Made by a program: the position numbers and the translations under genes | Notes under the pieces: model-generated | Told to the model about the DNA's origin: nothing | Databases searched by the model: none | The model's input: the letters and a program-made list of their open reading frames with translations, nothing else | Shown here: positions 7,501-14,284 of the stretch, one piece after another | Layout: each line of letters begins with the position of its first letter | Numbering within the stretch: position 1 is the first letter of the stretch | Origin: DASQHW01 sp038209365 | Lineage (GTDB): Bacteria > Actinomycetota > Acidimicrobiia > IMCC26256 > PALSA-610 | Length of the DNA stretch: 16,926 bases | Assembly: GCA_038209365.1 (NCBI GenBank) | Contig: JBBQXS010000074.1 | Location: 1-16,926, forward strand | Direction: 5' to 3'

Positions 7501-8082
7501 GTGCCTCCGCAACTGTGGCTCGTGCGCCATGCCGAGACCGAGTGGAGCGGGGCGGGACGGCACACGAGTCGTACCGAGGTCTCGCTCACCGAGACCGGTC
7601 GCGAAGCCGCGCGGGCGCTTGCACAGCTGCCGGCGCGACACAGGTTTGCGCTCGTGCTCGTCAGCCCGCGCGCCCGGGCGCGTGAGACCGCCGAGCTCGC
7701 AGGTTTTGCCGATCCGGAAGTCGACGAGAACCTCGCCGAGTGGGACTACGGCGAGCTCGAGGGGCTGACGACGCCCGAGATACGCGCTCGCGGTGGCGAA
7801 TGGTCGACCTGGACGATCTGGACCGGAGGGGTGCCCGGCGGCGAGACGATCGAACACGTCGCGGCGCGCGCGTCAGCGGTGCTCGCGCGGGTCGATCGCG
7901 CGTCCGGGGACGTGCTGTGCTTCGGGCACGGTCACATGTCGCGAGTGTTGGCCGCGGTCGCGCTCGGGCTGGCGCCTGACGCGGGCCGCCATTTGGCGCT
8001 CGATCCCGCCACGATCAACGTGGTGGGCGACGAGCACGAGTGGCGGGCGCTGCGGCTTTGGAACGCTGCGCCCTTTTCTTGA
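7501..8082 (+). CDS. Histidine phosphatase (phosphoglycerate mutase-like)
   Basis: This 193-residue protein belongs to the histidine phosphatase superfamily, branch 1. The phospho-acceptor motif LVRHAETEW (Arg9-His10) is at the very N-terminus. SPRARARET (55-63) supplies further phosphate-pocket arginines, an acidic WDYGELEG region starts at 81, and the second catalytic His is in FGHGH (His143). GTG 7501 is chosen because it places RHAE at the usual distance from the N-terminus. In-frame upstream ATG 7438 would add 21 unlikely residues and overlap the P450. Members include cofactor-dependent mutases, phosphatases for sugar phosphates or cobalamin precursors, and others, and the sequence does not discriminate between them. 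The start lies only nine bases from that of the divergent P450. Confidence 0.9.
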   Translation: MPPQLWLVRHAETEWSGAGRHTSRTEVSLTETGREAARALAQLPARHRFALVLVSPRARARETAELAGFADPEVDENLAEWDYGELEGLTTPEIRARGGEWSTWTIWTGGVPGGETIEHVAARASAVLARVDRASGDVLCFGHGHMSRVLAAVALGLAPDAGRHLALDPATINVVGDEHEWRALRLWNAAPFS

Positions 8083-8182
8083 TCAACTTCGCGCCCGTTG
8101 TGGCCGAAATAACAATTGGCATGCGCGGGTCAGACGCTGAGTGGCCGGCGGCGGTCGCGCTCGACGCGCGAGCCAGCCGTAC

Positions 8183-8188
8183 GGAGGG
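8183..8188 (+). promoter_or_regulatory. Strong ribosome binding site deciding the start of the coiled-coil gene
   Basis: GGAGGG sits seven bases before ATG 8196. It is one of the few strong Shine-Dalgarno sequences in the window. It fixes this ATG as the start, rather than upstream in-frame codons that would run back into the phosphatase gene. The gap 8083-8195 otherwise holds only one AT-rich patch (about 8107-8117), with no convincing -35/-10 pair. Confidence 0.7.
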
Positions 8189-8195
8189 ATCGCGA

Positions 8196-9230
8196 ATGCT
8201 TCTCGACGACCTGTTGGCGAAACGCCAGCACGTCGAGGCTTCTCCATCGGAGCCAAGTGCGCATGCGCCGGTGCTCACCATCGAGCCGGTCGCGGTGCCG
8301 CCCGCGGGTGAGCTCGGCCGCCGCGCCGCGCGTCAGCGCCTCGCCGCACTGGAGGACGCCGCGCGCCGCAACCTGCGTGCGGCCGAAGAGGCCAGGCGGG
8401 TGCTCGCCGACGAGCACCGGCGTTTGCAGGAGGAATCGTCCGCCCGGCTGCTGGCGCAGGACGAGGCGGCCGCGCTGCGGCGAGAGCTCGAACGGCTGCG
8501 AGAGAGCGAGCAGGGTCGCGCCGATCAGCTGAAGACGTACGCGACGCGCGCCGCGCGTGCCGAGATCGCCGTGGAGCACGACCGTGTCGTCGAGGAGCTC
8601 TATCGGTTGCAGGGCTCCATACAGGACCATGACGGACTGCTCGAGGACTACGCGCAGCGGCTGCGCGAGGAGCAGGAGACGCGCGCCGCGCTGCGGGCCG
8701 AGTTCGAAGAGGCCGAGGCGGCGCGCCGGATGGCCGAGCGCAGCCTCGACCGAGCGCTCGAGAGCGCGCGCCGGCACGCCGAGGACGAGGTGATCCGACT
8801 GGCGACGGCAGAGGCCGCGCTCGCCGACGCCCGGTCGGACCGTGACCGGATGGAGGCCCAGCTCGAGGCGCAAGCGAACGATGCGACGATGCGCGCCGCA
8901 GACCTCGAAGCGGAGCTCGTGCAAACGCGCGCCGACGCCGACCGGTTGCGCGCGCACGCGACGGCGCTCGGCGACGAGCTTGCTGCGGTGCGTGCGATGC
9001 TCGCCGAGGTGCGGGCGGCAGTGCCCGCGCCTGCAGCCGACGCGCCCGAGCGCGAGACGTTCCCTGCCGAACCCGCTCCCGTTGCGCGTCCGCCGCTCGC
9101 CCGTCGCCGCCCGCGCGCCGAGCGCGAAGCCGCCAAGGAGGCGGTCGGTGACCGCCGCACCGCAGTGGCGGAGCTCGCGGCGATCGCGTCGGCGAGCGAG
9201 GCGGACGACTTCACCTTCCGCCGGCCGTAG
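8196..9230 (+). CDS. Long coiled-coil protein, function unknown
   Basis: This 344-residue protein has no recognisable enzymatic motif. After a ~30-residue N-terminus (MLLDDLLAKRQ) and a Pro/Ser/Val-rich linker, residues about 40-280 form a continuous Ala/Glu/Arg/Leu-rich segment with few prolines and heptad-like spacing, hence a long parallel coiled coil. A Pro/Arg-rich linker (about 285-320) and a short helical end finishing in DDFTFRRP follow. No membrane segment or signal peptide is seen, so it is probably a cytoplasmic scaffold, filament or polarity-type protein. The architecture is loosely like DivIVA/Wag31-type or SMC-like fragments, but I see no signature of either. The 113-base gap and its own ribosome binding site suggest separate expression from the upstream phosphatase. 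It converges on the DUF2630 gene with three bases between stops. Confidence 0.85.
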   Translation: MLLDDLLAKRQHVEASPSEPSAHAPVLTIEPVAVPPAGELGRRAARQRLAALEDAARRNLRAAEEARRVLADEHRRLQEESSARLLAQDEAAALRRELERLRESEQGRADQLKTYATRAARAEIAVEHDRVVEELYRLQGSIQDHDGLLEDYAQRLREEQETRAALRAEFEEAEAARRMAERSLDRALESARRHAEDEVIRLATAEAALADARSDRDRMEAQLEAQANDATMRAADLEAELVQTRADADRLRAHATALGDELAAVRAMLAEVRAAVPAPAADAPERETFPAEPAPVARPPLARRRPRAEREAAKEAVGDRRTAVAELAAIASASEADDFTFRRP

Positions 9231-9233
9231 GGG

Positions 9234-9458
9234 CTACTGGATGTAGCGCTCGACCGTGTCGGGATCGCGTGTCGCCGCCTCGTCCGGGTTCAGGCCGAAC
9301 TCCTCCCGCCCACGCCGCTGGCGCAGCAGGTCCCAGAGCTGATCGAGCGTCAGCTCGACCTGCCGCAGCGCCTCGGCGTCGTGGTGCGGCTCCTCCTGAA
9401 GGCGCTGCTCCTGGGCCACGAGCTCGGTGATGTGCTCGATCAGCGTGCGGTCGTCCAC
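9234..9458 (-). CDS. DUF2630 family protein
   Basis: This small 74-residue, mostly helical protein matches what I know of DUF2630, a family of about 80 residues found mainly in actinobacteria. The recognisable features are an N-terminal D-D-[RQ]-x-[LI]-x-x-H-I helix, a central heptad segment VELTLDQLWDLLRQRR and a C-terminal GLNPDEAATRDPDTVERYIQ. The start GTG 9458 is supported by CAGGAG (minus strand, 9465-9470) at five to six bases spacing. An upstream ATG at 9524 would add residues unlike the family. The function is not established. It sits between the coiled-coil gene and the divergent monooxygenase. Confidence 0.85.
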   Translation of the reverse strand: MDDRTLIEHITELVAQEQRLQEEPHHDAEALRQVELTLDQLWDLLRQRRGREEFGLNPDEAATRDPDTVERYIQ

Positions 9459-9560
9459 TGCGTGCTCCTGTTGATCGCGGGATGGCTCGGTTCTACCCGA
9501 TCGCGTCGCCGGGTGTCGCCACACGTGCTGAGCGCTCGGCCCGATCGTGCGCCCTGCGGC

Positions 9561-9566
9561 TATCTT
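9561..9566 (+). promoter_or_regulatory. Candidate -10 box upstream of the monooxygenase leader
   Basis: TATCTT fits TANNNT and lies nine bases before a GTG at 9576 that opens the first repeat copy and reads only three codons (GTG CGG ACG TAG). Transcription from here would give the monooxygenase a leader of roughly 95 bases containing the repeat. No clear -35 is present. Confidence 0.35.
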
Positions 9567-9571
9567 CCGGC

Positions 9572-9669
9572 CACCGTGCGGACGTAGCGAAGCCGGTGGC
9601 GCAGCGAGGGAGCCGTGTCACCGTGCGGACGAAGCGTTGCCTGACGGCGCACGGAGGAAGCGAGACGTC
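9572..9669 (+). repeat. Degenerate 47-bp direct repeat in the monooxygenase leader
   Basis: An 18-base core at 9572-9589 recurs at 9619-9636 with 17 of 18 identical bases (CACCGTGCGGACGTAGCG, with T to A in the second copy). The spacing is exactly 47 bases. The second halves of the two units also resemble each other if a one-base shift is allowed (both start GCGCA or GCA and include GGAG/GAGG with AGCGAG). The second unit ends exactly where the GTG start codon 9670 begins, so GTG recurs at 9576, 9623 and 9670. The second unit contains the GGAGGA ribosome binding site (9653-9658). Confidence 0.6.
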
Positions 9670-10794
9670 GTGGAATTCGGGCTGTTCAACAGTGTGTCGG
9701 TCCTCCCGGCATTCGACGGTGACGAGCATCGGCGCATCATGGACGAGGTCGCGATCGTGCAGGCGGCCGAGCGTGCCGGCTTCAAATACACGTGGGCGAC
9801 CGAACACCACTTCCTCACCGAGTACTCGCACATGTCGGCGAACGAGGTGTTCCTCGGATATCTCGCCGCGGCGACGTCGAGCATCCATCTCGGCTCGGGC
9901 ATCTTCAACATCACGCCGCCCGTCAACCATCCGGCGCGGGTTGCCGAACGCGTGGCCCTGCTCGACCATTTGTCGGAAGGGCGCTTCGAGTTCGGCATGG
10001 GCCGCGGCTCGTCGACCGTCGAGCAGAAGGGCTTCGGCATCTCCCAGCCGGACATCACGCGCGAGATGTTCGACGAGGTGGTCGGCGAGTTCCGCAAGAT
10101 GTGGCGCGCCGAGGAGTATCCGGGCCACGAGGGTCGCTTCTTCTCGATGCCGGCGCGCAACGTACTGCCGAAGCCGTACTCGAATCCTCATCCTCCGATG
10201 TGGGTCGCGGCCGGGAATCCGTCGACGTTCGAGAAGGCGGCGCGCATGGGTCTGGGCGTGCTGTGCTTCACGATCGGCGGCGCCGAGTCGGTGAAGCCGC
10301 TGATCGAGCTCTACAAGAAGGAGATCGAGCACGCCGAGCCCGTCGGCGACTTCGTGAACGACAACGTGATGGTGACGACCCAGCTGCTGTGTCTCGAGGA
10401 CGGTGCGCGCGTTCGCCACATCGCGACCGACATGGGCATGGGTTACCACCGCAGCCTGCTGTTGCGGTATCTCGACACCTTCCCGCGACCGGCCGGCATT
10501 CCCGAGTGGCCACAGCTCCTGCCCGATCCGACGCGCGAGCAGATCGACGCCGCGATCGCGGAAGGCGCAATGCCGTACGGCACGCCGGACGAGGTCGCCC
10601 GCGCGATCTCCAAATATCAAGACGCGGGCGCCGATCAGGTGGTGTTCGGCCTGCTCTCGTCGACAATGGATCGCGAGCTCGCGTGCGAGACGATCGAGAC
10701 GTTCGGACGCTTCGTGCTCCCGCAGTTCGACACCGATCGCGTGCACCGCACGACACGGCTTCGGGAGAACGCGGCTGCGGGAGAACGCGGCTAA
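9670..10794 (+). CDS. LLM class flavin-dependent monooxygenase (luciferase-like)
   Basis: This 374-residue protein belongs to the bacterial luciferase-like monooxygenase superfamily. Such enzymes use reduced FMN or F420 supplied by a partner and O2 or another acceptor. It shows an N-terminal FGLF strand, W-A-T-E-H-H-F (EHHF at 45-48), a strand reading IHLGSGIFNITPPVNHPARVAE, the GRFEFGMGRGS glycine-rich segment, and P-P-M-W-V-A-A-G later. GTG 9670 is chosen because the first strand follows at once and GGAGGA lies 11 bases upstream. In-frame ATG 9547 would translate the repeat region. The C-terminus carries a 16-bp tandem duplication, and the last base overlap is with the convergent cyclic-nucleotide-binding gene. 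Whether it uses FMN or F420 cannot be decided here. Confidence 0.92.
   Translation: MEFGLFNSVSVLPAFDGDEHRRIMDEVAIVQAAERAGFKYTWATEHHFLTEYSHMSANEVFLGYLAAATSSIHLGSGIFNITPPVNHPARVAERVALLDHLSEGRFEFGMGRGSSTVEQKGFGISQPDITREMFDEVVGEFRKMWRAEEYPGHEGRFFSMPARNVLPKPYSNPHPPMWVAAGNPSTFEKAARMGLGVLCFTIGGAESVKPLIELYKKEIEHAEPVGDFVNDNVMVTTQLLCLEDGARVRHIATDMGMGYHRSLLLRYLDTFPRPAGIPEWPQLLPDPTREQIDAAIAEGAMPYGTPDEVARAISKYQDAGADQVVFGLLSSTMDRELACETIETFGRFVLPQFDTDRVHRTTRLRENAAAGERG
10762..10793 (+). repeat. 16-bp tandem duplication at the monooxygenase C-terminus
   Basis: CGGGAGAACGCGGCTG at 10762-10777 is followed at once by CGGGAGAACGCGGCTA at 10778-10793, 15 of 16 identical. Because 16 is not a multiple of three, the second copy is read in another frame (RENAA then AGERG) and supplies the present TAA. 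With only one copy the frame would end RENAANAS and a TGA about ten bases further on in present coordinates. Confidence 0.8.
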
Positions 10795-11225
10795 CGCGTC
10801 TTGAGCAGGTCGTCCGTGTCGGCGAGCCGGCGCGCGAGCACTCGCAGCATCGAGACTGCCATCTGCGGATAGGTGTCGAGGAGCCGTACGAAGTCGTCGC
10901 GACCGATGGCAAGGCAGCGAATGGATGTCGCGGCGCGGACGCGTCCGGTGTGCACGAGCCCGTCGACGAGCAGCGACAGCTCACCGATGAACTCTCCGGG
11001 ACCACAAACGAAGGCGGCACCGCCCGGCAGCTCGACGTTCGCGGTGCCGTCGAGGACCACGAAGAGTCCGGCGCCTTCCTCGCCCGGCTGGACCAGGACG
11101 TGGCCGGCCGGAAGCTGCACCTCCGTGGCGAGCTGCGAGACGTGCCACAGCCCGACGTCGTCGAGGCCGGCGAACATCGGCACCGTTCGCAGCGACTCGG
11201 CGTGCTCGTCGTCGAGATCGGCCAT
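10791..11225 (-). CDS. Stand-alone cyclic nucleotide-binding-fold protein
   Basis: This 144-residue protein consists of one cyclic nucleotide-binding (CAP_ED-like) beta-roll, visible as M-F-A-G-L near the start, L-P-A-G-H-V-L-V-Q-P-G-E-E-G, LFVVLDGTANVEL, GPGEFIGELSLL (the phosphate-binding cassette) and a final helix MLRVLARRL. No helix-turn-helix follows, so it is not a complete Crp/Fnr regulator. The cassette, usually PRxAT after GELALL, reads VHTGR, so the phosphate-binding Arg seems replaced by His and classical cAMP binding is uncertain. ATG 11225 starts the domain, with a TANNNT box eight bases upstream. It ends within the stop codon of the convergent monooxygenase and diverges from the TelA unit across 91 bases, where it might influence or share regulation. 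Confidence 0.88.
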   Translation of the reverse strand: MADLDDEHAESLRTVPMFAGLDDVGLWHVSQLATEVQLPAGHVLVQPGEEGAGLFVVLDGTANVELPGGAAFVCGPGEFIGELSLLVDGLVHTGRVRAATSIRCLAIGRDDFVRLLDTYPQMAVSMLRVLARRLADTDDLLKTR

Positions 11226-11233
11226 GGAGGCGC

Positions 11234-11239
11234 AGCATA
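11234..11239 (-). promoter_or_regulatory. Candidate -10 box for the cNMP-binding-fold gene
   Basis: On the minus strand this is TATGCT, a good TANNNT hexamer, ending eight bases before ATG 11225. This again implies a leaderless or nearly leaderless message. Confidence 0.4.
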
Positions 11240-11282
11240 GACGTCCTTTTCGAGGGGAGCCCGAGGTGTGATGCGTCGAAGG

Positions 11283-11309
11283 TTGAGCGCCGAGCGCGGG
11301 GGGTAGCCG
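11283..11309 (+). promoter_or_regulatory. Weak candidate promoter for the SBP-TelA unit
   Basis: TTGAGC at 11283-11288 resembles a -35 and TAGCCG at 11304-11309 a poor -10, separated by 15 bases. The -10-like box ends seven bases before GTG 11317, matching the start-proximal geometry of the other boxes here, but it lacks the final T. It is offered only because the unit must start in this 91-base gap. Confidence 0.25.
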
Positions 11310-11316
11310 ACGCGAG

Positions 11317-12426
11317 GTGGGCTTGCGACGCACGATCAGCATCGTGGTTGGGGGATTGTTGGCCACGGCCGTCGCCGCCTCCGTGTTCGTCGGGAACCGC
11401 GATTCGTCGTCGAAGAAGGTCCGCGTCGTTCGTGGCATCGTCAGCGCCGAGACGCAGGCGCTCTTCGACGACCCGCGGGTGAAGGAGGTGTTTGCGGAGC
11501 ACGGGCTGGATGTCCATGTCGACAGCGCCACAGATCGCGATCTCACCTCCCGCGCCGATCTTTCGACGTACGACTTCGCCCTGTCGTCCGCCGGCGCCGC
11601 GGCCAAGGTGGCGAGCGACCGCCACACACGCTCCGCGGCCCTGCCCTTCTTCACGACGATCGCGTGCGCGACCTTCGCGAACATTGCCACCGTGCTCCGC
11701 ACAGCCGGCGTCGCGCGCGACGACGGCGGGTCCTGGACATTGGACGTCAAGGGGTTCATGGCATTGGTCAAAGGGAACCCGAGGTGGCGCGATCTGGCCG
11801 GGAACACCGCCTACCGGTCCGACGCCGTCGTGACGATCGCGTCGGGCGGCGTCGAGCAGTCGAGTGCTGCCGCGCTGTACGCAGCGGTCGCGGGTTACGT
11901 CGCCAACAACGACACGGTGCTCGGCACCCACCAGGCCGTCGACGGAGTGATCAATGCGGTGAGTCCGCTGTTCGTGCGCCAGAGAGGCATGGATCGCTCG
12001 TGGGACGCGCCGTTCGAGGACTATGTGTCCCTGGGGGTCGAGAAGACGCCGGTTGCATTGGTCGACGAGTCCCAGTTCGCTGCGCGGTCGCTTGCCGGCG
12101 ACGGCAGCATCGGGCCCAACATGGTGCTCATGTATCCCGCACCCACCGTCGTGTCCCGGTACGGGCTCGTCGCGCTCGGCGCGGCGGGCGATACCGTCGG
12201 TCGCCTACTGGCAGACGATTCCGGGCTCGCGCAGCTCGCGGTGGCGCACGGGTTCCGGGTGCCCGCGCCCGTCGGGCCGGCGAAGAGCGGCAAGATTGAA
12301 GCGCAGCTCCGAAGTGTCGTCGAGGTGCCGTCGTACGACATCCTCGCGTCGCTCGTCGCCAAGCTCGACATCGCCGAACATCTCGAACCCAGCTCCGTCA
12401 ACGTGCACCGATCGGGGAGACCATGA
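11317..12426 (+). CDS. Membrane-anchored substrate-binding-like protein
   Basis: This 369-residue protein has an N-terminal RR-containing basic start and one hydrophobic segment (residues about 7-26, ISIVVGGLLATAVAASVFVG), then a globular domain with the alternating hydrophobic pattern of a type 2 periplasmic binding fold. Notable segments are YDFALSSAGAA and the long middle region ending DGVINAVSPLF. No lipobox Cys is present, so it is probably anchored or secreted by the N-terminus. In actinobacteria, a related gene next to TelA often carries an additional C-terminal vWA domain; here the protein ends after the binding-like domain, with no MIDAS DxSxS. The start is GTG 11317, and TTG 11323 is possible. 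The stop overlaps the TelA ATG (ATGA). The fold call is moderate; the ligand is unknown. Confidence 0.65.
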   Translation: MGLRRTISIVVGGLLATAVAASVFVGNRDSSSKKVRVVRGIVSAETQALFDDPRVKEVFAEHGLDVHVDSATDRDLTSRADLSTYDFALSSAGAAAKVASDRHTRSAALPFFTTIACATFANIATVLRTAGVARDDGGSWTLDVKGFMALVKGNPRWRDLAGNTAYRSDAVVTIASGGVEQSSAAALYAAVAGYVANNDTVLGTHQAVDGVINAVSPLFVRQRGMDRSWDAPFEDYVSLGVEKTPVALVDESQFAARSLAGDGSIGPNMVLMYPAPTVVSRYGLVALGAAGDTVGRLLADDSGLAQLAVAHGFRVPAPVGPAKSGKIEAQLRSVVEVPSYDILASLVAKLDIAEHLEPSSVNVHRSGRP

Positions 12427-13655
12427 CGAATCCGACCGCTTCCGATCAGCCGCTCACGCCGCCCGCCGCGGCGTCGGACCTCGCCCTGGAGCCGCCGGAA
12501 CCGGTCCGCGCCGTCGAAACGGGCGTGGCGTCGACCATGGTGCCGCTCGACCCGACGGCGGTCCCGGCCCTGGACGCGATGGTCGACGAGTACGTCGACC
12601 GCATCGTCGAACTCGACGAGCAGTCCTCCGAGTTCCTCGAGAAGGCCGAGAGCATCCGCCGCATGGGTGACGCCGACGTCCGCGCCGCGGCGTCCGTCAG
12701 CAACCGCATGCTCGAATCACCTGTGCGCAGTATGGGCAAGGGCGGGTTCGACGCAGGTGCCGACGTGACGAAGGCGTTGATGGATCTGCGCCGCCAGATC
12801 GAAAGCCTCGATCCTGCGAAGGCGTCGGGCGTGCGCAAGCTGCTCGGGGTCATCCCGTTCGGCGACAAGCTTCGGGACTACTTCCACCGGTACGAAAGCG
12901 CGCAGGCGCACATCGGCGCGATCCTGCACGCGCTGTATCGAGGCCAGGACGAGCTGCGGAAGGACAATGCCGCGCTCGAGCAGGAGAAGGTGCATCTCTG
13001 GGAGACGATGGAACGGCTCGCGCAGTACGTGTACGTCGCCGAGAAGCTGGACCGGTCGCTCTCGTCGAAAGTGGTGGAGATCGAGGCGAACGATTCGGCG
13101 CGCGCGAAAGCGCTCAGCGAGGATGTCTTGTTCTACGTCCGCCAGAAGCACCAGGACCTGCTCACCCAACTCGCGGTCTCGATCCAGGGCTACCTCGCGA
13201 TCGACCTGGTTCGCCGGAACAACACCGAGCTCATTCGTGGCGTCGACCGGGCAACCACGACCACCATCGCAGCGCTGCGCACCGCCGTGATCGTCGCCCA
13301 GGCACTCGCCAATCAGAAGCTCGTGCTCGATCAGATCACGGCCCTCAACACGACCACGTCGAACCTGATCGAATCGACGTCGAAGGTGCTCGCGAGCCAG
13401 AGCGTATCGATCAACGAGCAGGCGGCATCGTCCACGATCGGCATCGACAAGCTCGAAGCTGCGTTCACGAACATCTACCGGACGATGGATGCGATAGAGA
13501 CGTTCAAGGCACGCGCGATCGATTCCATGCAGAAGACGATCGACACCCTGCACGATGAGATCGACAAGGCGCAGTCGTATCTGGCGCGCGCCAAGCAGCC
13601 GAACGTGCCCGACCTCGACAACGTCGATCAGCTCCAGGTTCCCGGCAGCCGGTGA
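12423..13655 (+). CDS. telA: Toxic anion resistance protein, TelA/KlaA family
   Basis: This 410-residue, largely helical cytoplasmic protein belongs to the TelA family (PF05816), first linked to tellurite resistance on plasmids and later found in many stress-response loci. Recognisable parts are the S-V-S-N-R-M-L-E-S-P region, the IPFGDKLRDYFHRYESAQAHI segment with its FG-[DN]-K-[LI]-x-x-Y-F-x-x-[FY] pattern, the ENDxLxxE-type stretch here as KDNAALEQEK, and a long C-terminal helix set with INEQAASSTIGIDKLEAAF. The first ~50 residues are a Pro/Ala-rich, probably disordered tail. ATG 12423 overlaps the upstream stop, and GGGGAG (12414-12419) lies just before it. Its stop overlaps the next GTG (GTGA). 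The molecular activity of the family is not settled. Confidence 0.92.
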   Translation: MTNPTASDQPLTPPAAASDLALEPPEPVRAVETGVASTMVPLDPTAVPALDAMVDEYVDRIVELDEQSSEFLEKAESIRRMGDADVRAAASVSNRMLESPVRSMGKGGFDAGADVTKALMDLRRQIESLDPAKASGVRKLLGVIPFGDKLRDYFHRYESAQAHIGAILHALYRGQDELRKDNAALEQEKVHLWETMERLAQYVYVAEKLDRSLSSKVVEIEANDSARAKALSEDVLFYVRQKHQDLLTQLAVSIQGYLAIDLVRRNNTELIRGVDRATTTTIAALRTAVIVAQALANQKLVLDQITALNTTTSNLIESTSKVLASQSVSINEQAASSTIGIDKLEAAFTNIYRTMDAIETFKARAIDSMQKTIDTLHDEIDKAQSYLARAKQPNVPDLDNVDQLQVPGSR

Positions 13656-14281
13656 CCGGCGCAGTCGGCCGCTACGCGACCTCGACGAAGCACATCGTCG
13701 GGTGTACGGCCGCGATCGCGGGGCCGGCACTCTCGCTCGCGGGCGTGCTGTCGGTCGAGCGCGGGCTGCTTCTCGTACCGGTGCTCTACGCGACCGGTGT
13801 GTTCGTCGCGGCGAAGGCACGGCGCGAGAAGGTCGCGGACGCGATCGACCCCCGGGCGGTCGAGCGCCGCCTCGCCCGCCTGGAGCGCCGCATCGCGGGT
13901 CGGGTCCCGTACGACATTTGGACGAAGACGTCGAGGATTTCTGCGGCGATCAACGAAACGCTGCCGCGCGCCGACGCCCTCGGGCCGGGTGCGGCGGGTC
14001 ACTATGCGCTGGTTGCGTGCGCGACGGATTACCTCCCGACGACGCTCGAGGCGTATCTCGACCTGCCCCGCAGCTACGCAGACCATCATGTCGTCGCGAA
14101 TGGCAAGACCGCGCGCGTCCTGCTCATCGAGCAGCTCGACGTGCTGGCGGCCGAGATCAGGGAGATCGCAGACGCGGTGAACCGCGCGGATACCGACCGG
14201 CTGATCGTGAACGGCCGGTTCCTCGCGACGAAATTCGGTCGCGAGGCCCTCGACGTAGAAAACCCGGCAAGGCAGGCTTGA
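13652..14281 (+). CDS. Two-TM protein with helical domain, XpaC-like
   Basis: This 209-residue protein has two adjacent hydrophobic segments near the N-terminus (about residues 14-33 and 38-55) separated by a short turn with Glu-Arg. A basic helix (KARREKVADAI, then VERRLARLERRI) and a soluble ~130-residue helical domain follow, probably cytoplasmic. The topology and its place directly after TelA recall XpaC of Firmicutes, which is encoded beside a TelA homologue. I see no strict XpaC signature, so this is analogy from architecture and context. The GTG 13652 start overlaps the TelA stop (GTGA), indicating coupling and probably matched amounts. It could tether TelA to the membrane. Only the membrane topology is well supported. 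Confidence 0.65.
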   Translation: MTGAVGRYATSTKHIVGCTAAIAGPALSLAGVLSVERGLLLVPVLYATGVFVAAKARREKVADAIDPRAVERRLARLERRIAGRVPYDIWTKTSRISAAINETLPRADALGPGAAGHYALVACATDYLPTTLEAYLDLPRSYADHHVVANGKTARVLLIEQLDVLAAEIREIADAVNRADTDRLIVNGRFLATKFGREALDVENPARQA

Positions 14282-14284
14282 CCA

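Noticed and set aside
8079..8117. Promoter for the coiled-coil gene: TTGATC at 8079 with the AT-rich patch GAAATAACAATT
   Set aside because: Spacing from the -35-like box to any TANNNT-like hexamer is about 25 bases, too long; the patch may still matter but is not supported.
8040..8195. Upstream in-frame extension of the coiled-coil gene to ATG 8040
   Set aside because: It overlaps the histidine phosphatase gene and lacks a ribosome binding site, while ATG 8196 has GGAGGG at seven bases.
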